Shown: positions 35,368-44,929 of the stretch, piece after piece | Position numbering within the stretch: the stretch's first letter is position 1 | How the letters are laid out: each line of letters opens with the position of its first letter | Assembly (NCBI RefSeq): GCF_022814725.1 | Contig: NZ_CP093442.1 | Coordinates: 3,518,324-3,582,323, forward strand | Reading direction: 5' to 3' | Source: Bdellovibrio reynosensis | GTDB lineage: Bacteria > Bdellovibrionota > Bdellovibrionia > Bdellovibrionales > Bdellovibrionaceae | DNA: 64,000 bases | Notes under the pieces: generated by a model | Seen by the model: the letters and a program-made list of their open reading frames with translations, nothing else | Told to the model about the DNA's origin: nothing | Databases searched by the model: none | Translations under genes and position numbers: made by a program

Positions 35368-36234
35368 CTAGTAGTACATACCTGGGCGATGGCGATAACT
35401 GCTACTGCGATCTGATAAATCATCTTCATAGGAGTCTTCATCCTCGTCACTCCATGAAGTGCCTCTCGCGCGAATAGAGTCATCGTAGTAATCTTGATCC
35501 TGTTCAGAATAAAGATCTTCGTTTTCCCAGTTTTGTCCACCTGAGCGACCGCCGCGACCAGATGTTCTTCTTTGGTCTTGGTTCATGTCATCGCGATAGC
35601 GAGTGTCATAACGACCACCACCGCTGCTGCCGCCACGGCTTTGGCTACCATAGTCTTCATTGTAGCCACCGCGACCACCGCGAGATGATCCTTGTTGACC
35701 ATATTCTTCTTCATTGTAATTGCGACCACGGCCTCCGCCACGGCTTTGGCTGGACTGATAGTATTCATCATCATATCCTCTGCCGCCGCCCCGGGAAGTG
35801 CCTCTATCACTGCCATAGCCACCAGTGGACTGGCTGGATGATGAATAATAGTCTTCATCATAAGCGCTTCCACCGCGGGATCCTCGAGATCCGCCGCCAC
35901 GGCTGCTTGATTGATATTCATCATCTCTATAGCCTTGGTATCCGCCACCACTGCTGCCGCGTTGGCTTTGCATACCGCGGCGGCTAGAGCCCCGTCCGCT
36001 TTCCCAATCTAGATCTTGATCTTCGTTGTAGCTGCCGCCGCGACGAGAAGAAGAAGTGCTAGCGCGACCCTGCGTGCCCAGCGTTCCTTGATTGGAACGA
36101 GGACCATAGCTTTGTGAGCCATAGCTCTGCGAACCATATCCTGAAGCACCATATTGTGATGACGATGACCGCGAGCGGCCTCCGCCCATTCCACGATCTG
36201 AACTACTCCGTTGTTGCCCTGATCTAGCTGCCAT
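35368..36234 (-). CDS. RGG/Tyr-rich low-complexity (FUS-like) disordered protein
   Basis: A 288-residue protein composed largely of Gly, Ser, Arg, Tyr, Asp and Gln. It has nine RGG tripeptides (e.g. SSRGGRGGYNED), 28 tyrosines, early repeats of SYGSQSYG, and acidic Tyr clusters (YDDEYYQSS, DQDYYDD). No Cys, no signal peptide and no folded domain is visible. This mix of RGG boxes and spaced tyrosines is what drives phase separation in eukaryotic FUS-type RNA-binding proteins. Translation is supported by AGGAGG just before the ATG. It is the last gene of a six-gene operon for surface sugars and is followed by a terminator. Its function is unknown; RNA binding, condensate formation or glycan contact are guesses. 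Confidence 0.82.
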   Translation of the reverse strand: MAARSGQQRSSSDRGMGGGRSRSSSSQYGASGYGSQSYGSQSYGPRSNQGTLGTQGRASTSSSRRGGSYNEDQDLDWESGRGSSRRGMQSQRGSSGGGYQGYRDDEYQSSSRGGGSRGSRGGSAYDEDYYSSSSQSTGGYGSDRGTSRGGGRGYDDEYYQSSQSRGGGRGRNYNEEEYGQQGSSRGGRGGYNEDYGSQSRGGSSGGGRYDTRYRDDMNQDQRRTSGRGGRSGGQNWENEDLYSEQDQDYYDDSIRARGTSWSDEDEDSYEDDLSDRSSSYRHRPGMYY

Positions 36235-36255
36235 ACAACCTCCTGTGTATTTGGG

Positions 36256-37371
36256 TTAATCGTGCGGTCCACGCACGTGCACCGTCTCGGGTTTTCGGTG
36301 CGCAGGCTTTCTGATTTCTTGGCGAAGTGATGGCCGAGTCATTTTTTTAAACGAGTCTATTCTGACTGGTCGTCGAGTTCGTACAGAATCATATATTGCC
36401 TCAATTATCTTTATATCTAATAGACCCTCCTCAGCGGAAGGCTCTGGCTGCTGATCTTTCAAGATACATTCAGCGAAGTATTCAAGCTCTGGGGCAAACT
36501 GGTCGTGCTTTTTGAAAGTGCGTTTGGCTTTTTTGTCGTTGATTGTTGTTGTTAAATGCATCTCTTCTACATAGTCGTAACAATTTTCTAGACGTAAGGT
36601 GCCTTCTGTCCCCAGCAAATCATAAGTGGAGTTTGCCGCAGCCCCAAAGCTGATCACAAAAGTTGCTAAGCGAGACTTGGGATATCTTAAAGTCACAGCC
36701 ATCATTTCTTCGACTTCACTAAATCTTTCATCCTCAGTGCTTGCTGCCATGGCAAAAGCTTCAATCGGCTCGTCCCGAAATAAGTAGCGGGAGGCATTCA
36801 GGCAATAGATTCCGATATCGTAGAGGGGCCCGCCACCCATGTCGTACTGAAGTCGGATGTTTTCTTTGTCGGTCACTTGAAAAGTAAAAACGGAATTGAA
36901 AATTCTTAGATCGCCTAATTTGCCGTTTTGTGCGATCTCAATGGCGCGCAAATTTGCAGGATCAAAGTGAAGGCGGTAAGCCACCATCAGTTTGATGTCT
37001 TCTCTTTTTGCCGCCCGAACCATGGCAAGACCATCCTGTTCGCCGATGGCCATGGGTTTTTCCGTAAGGACGTGGACGCCCTGCCTTGCCGCGCGCTCGG
37101 TAAATTCGCGATGATTGATGTTCGGGGTCGCGATGTAAACTGCATCAATCAATCCGCTTTGCATGCACTCATCGAATTGGTCATAGCTAAAAAGATTTTT
37201 AACCTTATACTTTTTCCCAAGCACTTTCAGTTTTTTTGGATCGCCTGATATTAAGGCCGTAAGCTCGCAATTCTTTGTGTTCTTAAAAGCGGGGAGCACG
37301 GCATCTTGAGCAATATGACCTAACCCCACCACAGCATAACGAATTTTTTCCGTCGTAGACTTCCGTGGCAT
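36256..37371 (-). CDS. Gfo/Idh/MocA family oxidoreductase
   Basis: A 371-residue NAD(P)-dependent sugar oxidoreductase. The Rossmann start YAVVGLGHIAQDAVLPAF, the ALISGDPKK strand and the catalytic-loop VLTEKPMA are clear. The C-terminal half has the usual open beta sheet (MGGGPLYDIGIYCLN). It resembles the glucose-fructose oxidoreductase branch, and the basic C-terminal tail (RKPAHRKPETVHVRG) is unusual. It is in an operon behind galE with a 9-base gap, so a role in modifying a sugar for the same glycan is inferred. Substrate unknown. Confidence 0.87.
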   Translation of the reverse strand: MPRKSTTEKIRYAVVGLGHIAQDAVLPAFKNTKNCELTALISGDPKKLKVLGKKYKVKNLFSYDQFDECMQSGLIDAVYIATPNINHREFTERAARQGVHVLTEKPMAIGEQDGLAMVRAAKREDIKLMVAYRLHFDPANLRAIEIAQNGKLGDLRIFNSVFTFQVTDKENIRLQYDMGGGPLYDIGIYCLNASRYLFRDEPIEAFAMAASTEDERFSEVEEMMAVTLRYPKSRLATFVISFGAAANSTYDLLGTEGTLRLENCYDYVEEMHLTTTINDKKAKRTFKKHDQFAPELEYFAECILKDQQPEPSAEEGLLDIKIIEAIYDSVRTRRPVRIDSFKKMTRPSLRQEIRKPAHRKPETVHVRGPHD

Positions 37372-37380
37372 ACATAACTC

Positions 37381-38409
37381 CTAGTTAGAAATTTGGTAAA
37401 ACTGAAATTCCTGTTCAGGAAGAATATCAGCGTAGCCTTCAGGATGACTGCTGTGCCATTGCCATGCATGTTTAATTATAGTGTCTAAGTCAGGATACAA
37501 ACGTTCCCAACCCAGGACCTTTTCAGTTTTTTGACTGCTGGCAACTAAGATCGCAGGATCCCCTGGACGTCGGCCTTCTTCTTTCACGATCAATTTTTTG
37601 CCGGTGATCTTTTCGCAAGACTGAATAACTTGTCTGACGGAAAATCCTTTTTCGCTGCCAATGTTGAAGGTTCCGGAAATTCCGTTATTTAATCCTTCAA
37701 GTGCGCAGACATGAGCACGTGCTAAATCTACAACGTGAACATAATCACGCACGCAGGTGCCATCGAAGGTAGGATAATCAGTGCCGTAGATCTTTACTTC
37801 CGGATTGCTCGTCAAAGCCGCTTTCAAAATCTTTGGAATCAAATGGGTTTCAGGTCGATGATCTTCGCCGATCACTGCACTCGGGGTCGCACCAGCAACA
37901 TTAAAGTATCTTAGTACTGTGGCGTGCATGCCATAGGATTTACAGAAATCTTCAATGACCATTTCGCTCATCATTTTTGAACGGCCATAGGGATTTAAAG
38001 GTGAACGAGGATGATCTTCTTCAAGCAGCTCCGTTTGTGGTTCCCCGTAAACGGCAGCGGTTGATGAAAACACCAGTTTGCGTATTTTTAAATCCACCAT
38101 GGCTTGCAGCAAATTCAGGGTGTTAGAAAGATTGTTTTGGTAATACTTTTTCGGGTGCGCCACACTTTCTGCGACTTCGATATGTGCGGCAAAGTGCATG
38201 ACCGCTTCAATACCATAAAGACCCATGGTGCGCGCAAGCATTTCAGGATTTGAAGTGCTGCCGCGAATGAAAATAGCATCCGGGTGCACAGCCCTGCGAT
38301 GCCCTTGGGATAAATCATCTAGGACGATCACTTGGTGTCCAGCTAAAATAAGTTCGCGCACAGCGTGACTGCCGATATAGCCGGCTCCGCCGGTAACTAA
38401 GACCTTCAT
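37381..38409 (-). CDS. galE: UDP-glucose 4-epimerase
   Basis: A 342-residue extended SDR that interconverts UDP-glucose and UDP-galactose. It has the NAD motif VTGGAGYIGSHAV, FSSTAAVYGEPQ, the YxxxK pair in NPYGRSKMMSE, VLRYFNVAGA and the family end GWERLYPDLDTII. Length is typical (E. coli GalE has 338). It is followed by the Gfo/Idh/MocA gene and preceded by glf, so its UDP-galactose would feed the mutase to make UDP-galactofuranose. Confidence 0.93.
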   Translation of the reverse strand: MKVLVTGGAGYIGSHAVRELILAGHQVIVLDDLSQGHRRAVHPDAIFIRGSTSNPEMLARTMGLYGIEAVMHFAAHIEVAESVAHPKKYYQNNLSNTLNLLQAMVDLKIRKLVFSSTAAVYGEPQTELLEEDHPRSPLNPYGRSKMMSEMVIEDFCKSYGMHATVLRYFNVAGATPSAVIGEDHRPETHLIPKILKAALTSNPEVKIYGTDYPTFDGTCVRDYVHVVDLARAHVCALEGLNNGISGTFNIGSEKGFSVRQVIQSCEKITGKKLIVKEEGRRPGDPAILVASSQKTEKVLGWERLYPDLDTIIKHAWQWHSSHPEGYADILPEQEFQFYQISN

Positions 38410-38423
38410 GTTACGACTCCTTC

Positions 38424-39572
38424 CTAGAGTGGATTTTGACTAAAGCGTGGCCATTGACTGTTTTCTTTTCCTAGATAATTGCGAACGAGGTCTAAAGACT
38501 CACCAATCACAACATGCATGTCGAGGTAACGGTAAGTTCCCAAGCGACCAATGAACGTCGTGTTGTTTTCACTTTGTGCAAGTTCGACGTACTGTTTTAA
38601 AAGTTCCAAATCATTTTTAAGCCTTAGGGGATAGTAAGGCGTGTCCTTTTCCTCACAAAGCGCGCTGTACTCTTTAAAACACACAGTCTTTTCATGGGTT
38701 TCCCATGGGGCAAAGTGCTTATGCTCTGTGATACGCGTGTAAGGGACGTGTTCTTCGCAATAGTTAATAACAGGATTTCCTTGGAAGTCGCCGTCTTGGA
38801 CAAAACGTTCAAATTTTAAAGTGCGATAGCGCAAACGACCCAATTTGTATTGAAAGTATCCATCCATAGGGCCACTCCAGAAGATGTGGGAAAAGTTTTT
38901 CTTATCATCTGGATTTAAGCGACTTTTTAATTTCACATTAATATTAGGGTGGTCCAAAATCCTTTCGACGATTTTAGTGTATCCTTCAACGGGAATACCT
39001 TGGTATTTTTGATTATAGTAGTTGTCGTCATAATTAAAACGCACCGGCAGACGTTTTAAGATGGAGGCTGGCAACTCGGTCGGTTCAACACCCCATTGCT
39101 TTTTCGTATAACCGTAGAAAAAGTTTTTATACAAGGCAGAGCCCAGGAACTTTAAAGCTTGCTCTTCAAAAGTTTGAGGTTCCTGAATTTTGTTGTCGGC
39201 AAGTTCCTTAATAAAAGATTCTGCTTCCAGAGGTGTCAGTTTTTTTTGAAAGAACTGATTGATTGTCAAAAGATTGACGGGAAGTGAAAAAACTCCGGCA
39301 GCGGTGACCGCCTTAACTCTGTTAGTAAAAGGCATAAACTGCGACCAGCGTTGCACATACTCCCAGACATCCTGGCGGCTGGTATTAAAAATGTGCGGGC
39401 CATAGTGATGAACCATGATTCCGGTATCATCGTCGCGGGTGGTGTGGCAGTTCCCGGCGATATGATCTCTTTCATCATAGACATGAATTTCATAGCGGTT
39501 TGTTTCTGCAAGTTCACGGGCGATCACGGCGCCGGCAAATCCTGCACCGGCGATACCGATTTGGGTTTTCAT
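38424..39572 (-). CDS. glf: UDP-galactopyranose mutase
   Basis: A 382-residue flavoenzyme that converts UDP-galactopyranose to UDP-galactofuranose. The FAD motif IGIAGAGFAGAVIARELAE is at the N-terminus, followed by AGNCHTTRDDDTG, VHHYGPHIFNTS, FFYGYTKKQWG and a C-terminal GRLGTYRYLDMHVVIGESL. All are standard for the family, as is the length. Adjacent to galE in the same operon, it makes a galactofuranose-containing surface polysaccharide likely. Confidence 0.95.
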   Translation of the reverse strand: MKTQIGIAGAGFAGAVIARELAETNRYEIHVYDERDHIAGNCHTTRDDDTGIMVHHYGPHIFNTSRQDVWEYVQRWSQFMPFTNRVKAVTAAGVFSLPVNLLTINQFFQKKLTPLEAESFIKELADNKIQEPQTFEEQALKFLGSALYKNFFYGYTKKQWGVEPTELPASILKRLPVRFNYDDNYYNQKYQGIPVEGYTKIVERILDHPNINVKLKSRLNPDDKKNFSHIFWSGPMDGYFQYKLGRLRYRTLKFERFVQDGDFQGNPVINYCEEHVPYTRITEHKHFAPWETHEKTVCFKEYSALCEEKDTPYYPLRLKNDLELLKQYVELAQSENNTTFIGRLGTYRYLDMHVVIGESLDLVRNYLGKENSQWPRFSQNPL

Positions 39573-39586
39573 GGACTGTCCTTTCC

Positions 39587-41758
39587 TTAGATAGTCACTT
39601 CAAGTTCTTTAAAATATCTAAATAATGCATCTTCCAGGGGCGGAAGAAGTTTACACCGCTCACTCACCAGCGCGCTGTTTCTAGGCAGCGGGGCGATTTG
39701 CGGCAGGGATTCAAGGGTGCACCTTTGTATTAAAGATTTTTTTTCAGGCACTTTGGCTTCCACAGCCAACGTCGCTAAATCAGCCCAAGTGATGTCGGCC
39801 TCGTTAGTAAGGTGAATGATTCCTTGCTCTTTATCGATTAGCAAATCAAGTGTCGAGTGCACAAGATCCGGCACATAGGTCGGCGTGATTTTAATATCTT
39901 GAAGTGCAGCGAACTGTTCTTCATTGCTGACAGCGCGCAGGGCATGAAAGACAAAGTTATGTTGATCCCACGGACCAAAAAAGGAACTCGTGCGAATCAC
40001 TAAGGCCTCACTATGACTGGCTAAAACCTTTTCTTCGGCTTGGGCTTTGGATGTTCCGTAAATATTTAGCGGCGATACGGGATCGCTTTCCACATAGGGG
40101 TGATCCTGGGCGCCGTCAAAAACAAGATCGCTTGAAAAGGTGACTAACGGAATCTTAGCTAACGCACACTCTTCAGCAAGATTTGCGGGAGCTTCCACAT
40201 TTTCGCGGAAGCATTTTTCAATTTCAGTTTCTGCCAGATCGACTTTGACGTAACCAGCTGCATTGACCACGGCCCACGGGCGAAGTTCTTTTAAAACCTT
40301 TTTAACGTTTTCTTTATTGGCTGTATCCATTTCGGTTCGTGAAAGGCTGTAATAGGGGATATTGCGAAATTCACAGATTCTTGCAAAGGCTTTTGCTAAA
40401 GTTCCATTGGCTCCTGTGATTAATAGCGCTTTGCCTGGACGCGGTCTAAGTTTTTGTGCAGGGGCATGCCCTTGCAGTGCAAAGATTTTTCTTTGGCCTT
40501 TATTCCACCACCCTGGTTCGTCAAAGATCGGATGATTATCCCAGTTTCCTAGCGCGAGTTTTTTAATTGTGGAACTTAAGGCGGTAGGTCGCGGTTGCAA
40601 TTTGGGCGAGCGTAAATCAAAAACACCTGGTTCATAAAAGCCATGTCGCTCTGTGCACAGACTGTCCCAATCAAAGCTACCTAGCAAACTCCAAGAGGTG
40701 ACGGCTTCAAACTCGACACCTTCTTTTTTTAAGTCCTCGGCGGCTTTCCAAATATCATGAAACCATCGAATTTGATCTTCGCGATGACCCCGTATATGAA
40801 CTTCGGTGACTGCCAAGGGAATTTTGTATCTTTCCCAAGCTTCTCTAAATACGTCCTCAGGTGGAATGGTGTCAGCTCTTCCGGTATCAATGGCGCCGAC
40901 ATCGACATAGCGATGGAAACGATTTCCCGTGTTTCGTAAAAATTCTGGGTATAATTCAAGTTCTTCATCCAAAAAACGATTGCTTAATAAATAGTGGTTC
41001 ATACCGAACACATCTGGCGGGCAGGGATTTTCGACAAGCCAGGTAAGTTGATCATCGGTGATACCGATTTTTAGAAAATCATAGATTGGATGATCCTTGG
41101 TTACTTTTCCGCACAATAAATCCAAGGCAATCCACCGCCGATGATTTTCAAAGTCGGCTTGATACGCAACGGTCGGGGTGCTTTGGGCTTTCCCTAAATC
41201 TTCAGTTTGAATCAAACGTGCTTTAGGGGTTACTTCGCGTATCGCACGCATAGCTAAGACGGTGCCTTTACATTGATTGTAAAGGGCTTGCAAAAAGCTA
41301 ACGTCATCTTTTTTGTGTGGATACCAATAGCCATAAAGACAGCTAAAGCGCGCGGTGGTTAAAATTTCATTCACCGGCGTATAGTCTTCAATCCACGGAT
41401 AGCGACGCGCAAAATCCCCGGCGTATCGTGCTAACTTTTCCGGGAACTGCGGATCTATTAAATCAGTAAATTTGGGCCCGCTTCCATGGTGAAGAAAGCC
41501 CGCGATAGGTTTTAGATTAAGCTTGCGCAAACGATGAAGGCGCTCATCAAGCCATGACCAATCATAGACGCCTTCGGCACCTTTGACATTAAGTTCCCAG
41601 ATACAAGGATAACGAATGCGTTCAGCCCCGAGGCTCGCAAACTTATCCAGATCATCCAGACGCTTATGATGTCCGCTTTTATGCAATTGACTATGATAGA
41701 CTGCACCTACACGGTTGTAGGTGCACTCTAGTCCGACCCAAAGCTTAAGATCAGCCAC
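39587..41758 (-). CDS. Fusion: GH1-like glycosidase domain + RmlD-like sugar-nucleotide reductase domain
   Basis: A 723-residue two-domain protein. Residues about 1-410 form a TIM barrel like family 1 glycosidases (WVGLECTYNRVG, acid/base-type TPVNEILTTARFSCLYGYW, nucleophile-type LAVTEVHIRGHRED). Residues about 440-723 are an RmlD/dTDP-4-dehydrorhamnose-reductase-type SDR (LLITGANGTLAKAFARICE, VNAAGYVKVD, FSSDLVFDG, the YxxxK in IYGTSKAQAEEK). The start is GTG with AGGAT upstream, only 3 bases after the glycosyltransferase stop. Joining a glycosidase-like barrel to a nucleotide-sugar reductase suggests making or transferring a deoxysugar for the same surface glycan. Which barrel reaction occurs is unclear. 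Confidence 0.85.
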   Translation of the reverse strand: MADLKLWVGLECTYNRVGAVYHSQLHKSGHHKRLDDLDKFASLGAERIRYPCIWELNVKGAEGVYDWSWLDERLHRLRKLNLKPIAGFLHHGSGPKFTDLIDPQFPEKLARYAGDFARRYPWIEDYTPVNEILTTARFSCLYGYWYPHKKDDVSFLQALYNQCKGTVLAMRAIREVTPKARLIQTEDLGKAQSTPTVAYQADFENHRRWIALDLLCGKVTKDHPIYDFLKIGITDDQLTWLVENPCPPDVFGMNHYLLSNRFLDEELELYPEFLRNTGNRFHRYVDVGAIDTGRADTIPPEDVFREAWERYKIPLAVTEVHIRGHREDQIRWFHDIWKAAEDLKKEGVEFEAVTSWSLLGSFDWDSLCTERHGFYEPGVFDLRSPKLQPRPTALSSTIKKLALGNWDNHPIFDEPGWWNKGQRKIFALQGHAPAQKLRPRPGKALLITGANGTLAKAFARICEFRNIPYYSLSRTEMDTANKENVKKVLKELRPWAVVNAAGYVKVDLAETEIEKCFRENVEAPANLAEECALAKIPLVTFSSDLVFDGAQDHPYVESDPVSPLNIYGTSKAQAEEKVLASHSEALVIRTSSFFGPWDQHNFVFHALRAVSNEEQFAALQDIKITPTYVPDLVHSTLDLLIDKEQGIIHLTNEADITWADLATLAVEAKVPEKKSLIQRCTLESLPQIAPLPRNSALVSERCKLLPPLEDALFRYFKELEVTI

Positions 41759-41761
41759 GAA

Positions 41762-42937
41762 TTACATCCTGTCAGTTAGATTGTAATCTACTTTTGAAGG
41801 ACGTACGTCCGCTCTTTTCTGTTTTAGGATATTGCTTTCTAAAGTAGACATTCTTTTCCAAGTCTCATCCCATGAAAGCTGACTTAGGAAGTGATCCACC
41901 TTTTTCTGCCAAGCTTGGTTGTTTTTATTCTTTTTAATAACTTGCTCAGCCTGGATCACAAAATCTTTAGGATCATCCGCGATCGCAACCATTTGACGGC
42001 TGCCGTAAGGTTCCACCACATCACGAATGGATGTTGAAACCACGGGGCAACCCGCTGCCAAATACTCTGGAGTTTTAGTTGGACTAATGAAACGTGTAGA
42101 ATCATTTTTCGCAAACGGCATCAAAGCACAGTCCCATCCTGATAAATAAGAAGGAAGAGTTGCATAGTTCTTCATACCTAAATAATGAATGTTCGGTGCC
42201 TGAGGTAACGAAGCAGGATCGATTTTTACGATAGGTCCGATCATCACAAATTGCCATTCTGGTTTTAAGCTTGCCATGGCCCTAAGAAGTTCAATGTCCA
42301 TGCGTTCATCAATGACGCCAACATAACCTAAACGGGGATGTGGAATATGCTTTTGGTCTTCAGGTTCTTCGGCGTTTGTACGAGCTTTTTTGAAATGCTC
42401 TACATCGATTCCACTTGGAAACGGATGGATGTTGTGATGAAGGTGGCGTTTTGCTTCAAATAAAGATTGTCCACCGGTAAAGACCAGTTCCGCTCTTTCT
42501 AAAAGCTCCATTTCTCTTTCAACGATTTCTTCTGGCGCACCTTTAAAGTGGGATAACTCATCCATGCAGTCATAGATGATAAAGTCAGGGCGCAAGTGGC
42601 GAGAGAAATTCAAAGCCATTGGCGTATAGTACCAAGCGCAGAATTCTTCGATCGCTTCTTGCGAAAGCAATTGATCTACGAGTAACGCTAATACGTTATC
42701 ACGCTCGTTCGCAGGAATGTGTTCTGGAATTCTTGGAGTGACAACTGTCACGCCTTCGGGAGTTTCGGCCAGATCCAGTTGTTCATTGCTAAGTTTGCCG
42801 ATCACAGGCTCTTCGATAAAATACACTCGTCGGAAATTGGCAAAACGAGACATCAAATGTTGTGGTCTTTGAAAAACAAAGTTCCATCTTAAATGAGAAA
42901 ACACAAGAAGGTCTGAAGATTCACATAGGTTATTCAT
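41762..42937 (-). CDS. Glycosyltransferase (GT4/TuaH-like)
   Basis: A 391-residue cytosolic GT-B transferase. It begins LLVFSHLRWNFVFQRPQHLM, a typical start for a clade related to TuaH, has the mid-domain RLGYVGVIDERMDIELLRAM, and ends in YLAAGCPVVSTSIRDVVEPYG (donor-binding region). The ATG at 42937 lies behind AAAGGATC; longer in-frame starts exist. It is the first gene of the operon and presumably adds a sugar to the glycan built by the following genes. Confidence 0.85.
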   Translation of the reverse strand: MNNLCESSDLLVFSHLRWNFVFQRPQHLMSRFANFRRVYFIEEPVIGKLSNEQLDLAETPEGVTVVTPRIPEHIPANERDNVLALLVDQLLSQEAIEEFCAWYYTPMALNFSRHLRPDFIIYDCMDELSHFKGAPEEIVEREMELLERAELVFTGGQSLFEAKRHLHHNIHPFPSGIDVEHFKKARTNAEEPEDQKHIPHPRLGYVGVIDERMDIELLRAMASLKPEWQFVMIGPIVKIDPASLPQAPNIHYLGMKNYATLPSYLSGWDCALMPFAKNDSTRFISPTKTPEYLAAGCPVVSTSIRDVVEPYGSRQMVAIADDPKDFVIQAEQVIKKNKNNQAWQKKVDHFLSQLSWDETWKRMSTLESNILKQKRADVRPSKVDYNLTDRM

Positions 42938-43111
42938 GCTAGAAGATCCTTTCAACTGCATTTGCAATGTGGAAGCGAAAGTTATTGAACTCTAGAAATC
43001 ATTCAATGTTCAAAATTTTCAAAGTCTGGCTGAATAAATACATAGTGATTAAATCATTCTCTTGCCTTCATATAATGGAAACTTTTTTTGCAAAAATGAT
43101 TAGGTGACTTG

Positions 43112-44929
43112 ATGAATTCATATCCACGTAAAAACTTTCAACGAAGTAATTGGATGTCGCTAAACGGTTCGTGGTCATTTGCGTTCGATGACAAACAAGA
43201 ACATCTTCATCCAGATACTGTAACAAAGTGGCCTTTAACTATTATGGTTCCCTTTGCACCTGAAACAAAAGCCAGTGGTATCGAAGATACGAATTATCAT
43301 CCACGATGTTGGTACCGTCGAAGCTTTTCACTTCAGAAAGGTTCTAAACGAGTGATCTTGCATTTTGGCGCCGTTGATTATGAGGCCAAAGTGTGGGTGA
43401 ATTCTCAATTCATTGGAAGCCACGAAGGCGGTCACACTCCGTTTAGTTTTGATATCACTGATGTGATGTCAGAAAGTGGAGAACAAATCGTTATCGTCTG
43501 CGCGGATGACGATCCACTGGATCTTGCTAAGCCCCGAGGAAAGCAAGACTGGCAAAAGGATCCCCACAGCATTTGGTATCCACGTACTACTGGGATCTGG
43601 CAAACAGTGTGGTTGGAGGAAGTCTCAGAAATCCATATTAAAAAACTTCGCTTAGCTCCACTAATTGAAAGATGGGAAGTGGGTGTTGAAGCCTTCATCG
43701 CCGGTCCTAATATTAAAGGCTTACAGCTTCGCTGTTTAATGAAAGTCGGCGAAACAGTTTTAGCGTGCGATACTTATGAAGTGGTTCATAACGAAGTTCA
43801 TCGTCGCATTGCTCTTTCAGATCCTGGCATTGAAGACTATCGTAATGAACTTTTATGGAGTCCTGAAAAGCCGACACTAATAAATGTTGAACTTGAACTT
43901 TGGCACAACGAGATTCTGTTAGATCAGGCATCTTCATACACGGCATTAAGAAGTGCGACCTTCCATGCCGACCGCTTTTTACTTAACGGCCGACCTTACT
44001 ATATGCGCTTGCTTTTAGATCAAGGTTATTGGCCCGATACATTCATGACTCCCCCTAATTCAGATGCTTTAAAGAAAGATATTGAGTTGGTAAAGGCGGC
44101 TGGATTTAACGGCGTTCGTAAGCATCAAAAGATCGAAGACCCAGACTTTTACTATTGGGCCGACGTTTTAGGTTTATTGGTTTGGGAAGAGATGCCCAGT
44201 GCCTATCGATTTACCCATGAATCGGTTGAAAGAATATTAAAGGAATGGACCGAGGTCATTGACCGCGACATCAATCATCCAAGTATTGTGATGTGGGTGC
44301 CGTTTAATGAATCATGGGGTGTGCCGGATTTGGCTGAAAAGGAAAGTCACCAACACTGTGTGCAGGCGCTTTACCATATTACTAAGACTTTAGATCCCAC
44401 AAGACCGTGTATTGGTAACGACGGGTGGGAAAGTACTGCGACAGACTTATTAGGCATTCATGATTATGATGATCAGCCAGATCGATTAATTAAGAAGTAT
44501 ACGACCCATCAAAATATTGGCGATGTCTTAACCAAGTATCGTCCTGGGGGCAGGGTGCTGGCGATTGAAGGTTATGAGCACGGCACGAAACCTGTTATGA
44601 TCACAGAGTTTGGTGGAATCACGTTTGTTGATCCTTCTGAAAGATCAAAGGTGTGGGGTTACTCTTCGGCGGGGACTTCAAAAGAATTCCGTGATCGATA
44701 CGAGAAGCTGATGGATGCCATCAACCGCATCGATATTTTCTGTGGATTTTGTTACACGCAATTTACAGATACTTTCCAGGAAGCGAATGGACTATTTACT
44801 GCTGACCGAAAACCAAAGTTTTCAATCAATGCAATGACAAGAGCAACAAGAGGCGCTGGCATCGGTCGCGGAGAACTCACCTCCGCACCTCAACCGCCGC
44901 CATTGCCTCCACCAGAAATGGAAATTTAA
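43112..44929 (+). CDS. Glycoside hydrolase family 2 (beta-galactosidase / beta-glucuronidase-like)
   Basis: A 605-residue enzyme with the GH2 domain order: N-terminal jelly roll (SLNGSWSFAFDDKQ, YRRSFSLQKG), immunoglobulin-like middle and TIM barrel. The catalytic residues are in WVPFNESWGVPD (acid/base Glu) and MITEFGGITF (nucleophile Glu). There is no signal peptide, so it is probably cytosolic. It ends with an unusual Pro-rich tail (QPPPLPPPEMEI). The ATG at 43112 follows AGGTGA. It diverges from the galE/glf operon over 174 bases, suggesting joint regulation and an intracellular role in turnover of a related glycan. Confidence 0.87.
   Translation: MNSYPRKNFQRSNWMSLNGSWSFAFDDKQEHLHPDTVTKWPLTIMVPFAPETKASGIEDTNYHPRCWYRRSFSLQKGSKRVILHFGAVDYEAKVWVNSQFIGSHEGGHTPFSFDITDVMSESGEQIVIVCADDDPLDLAKPRGKQDWQKDPHSIWYPRTTGIWQTVWLEEVSEIHIKKLRLAPLIERWEVGVEAFIAGPNIKGLQLRCLMKVGETVLACDTYEVVHNEVHRRIALSDPGIEDYRNELLWSPEKPTLINVELELWHNEILLDQASSYTALRSATFHADRFLLNGRPYYMRLLLDQGYWPDTFMTPPNSDALKKDIELVKAAGFNGVRKHQKIEDPDFYYWADVLGLLVWEEMPSAYRFTHESVERILKEWTEVIDRDINHPSIVMWVPFNESWGVPDLAEKESHQHCVQALYHITKTLDPTRPCIGNDGWESTATDLLGIHDYDDQPDRLIKKYTTHQNIGDVLTKYRPGGRVLAIEGYEHGTKPVMITEFGGITFVDPSERSKVWGYSSAGTSKEFRDRYEKLMDAINRIDIFCGFCYTQFTDTFQEANGLFTADRKPKFSINAMTRATRGAGIGRGELTSAPQPPPLPPPEMEI

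Noticed and set aside
35562..35987. A 141-codon His/Cys-rich frame on the plus strand
   Set aside because: It is antisense to the RGG/Tyr repeats, whose Gly/Tyr/Asp codons read as His/Arg/Cys on the other strand. The minus-strand gene has the ribosome site and terminator.
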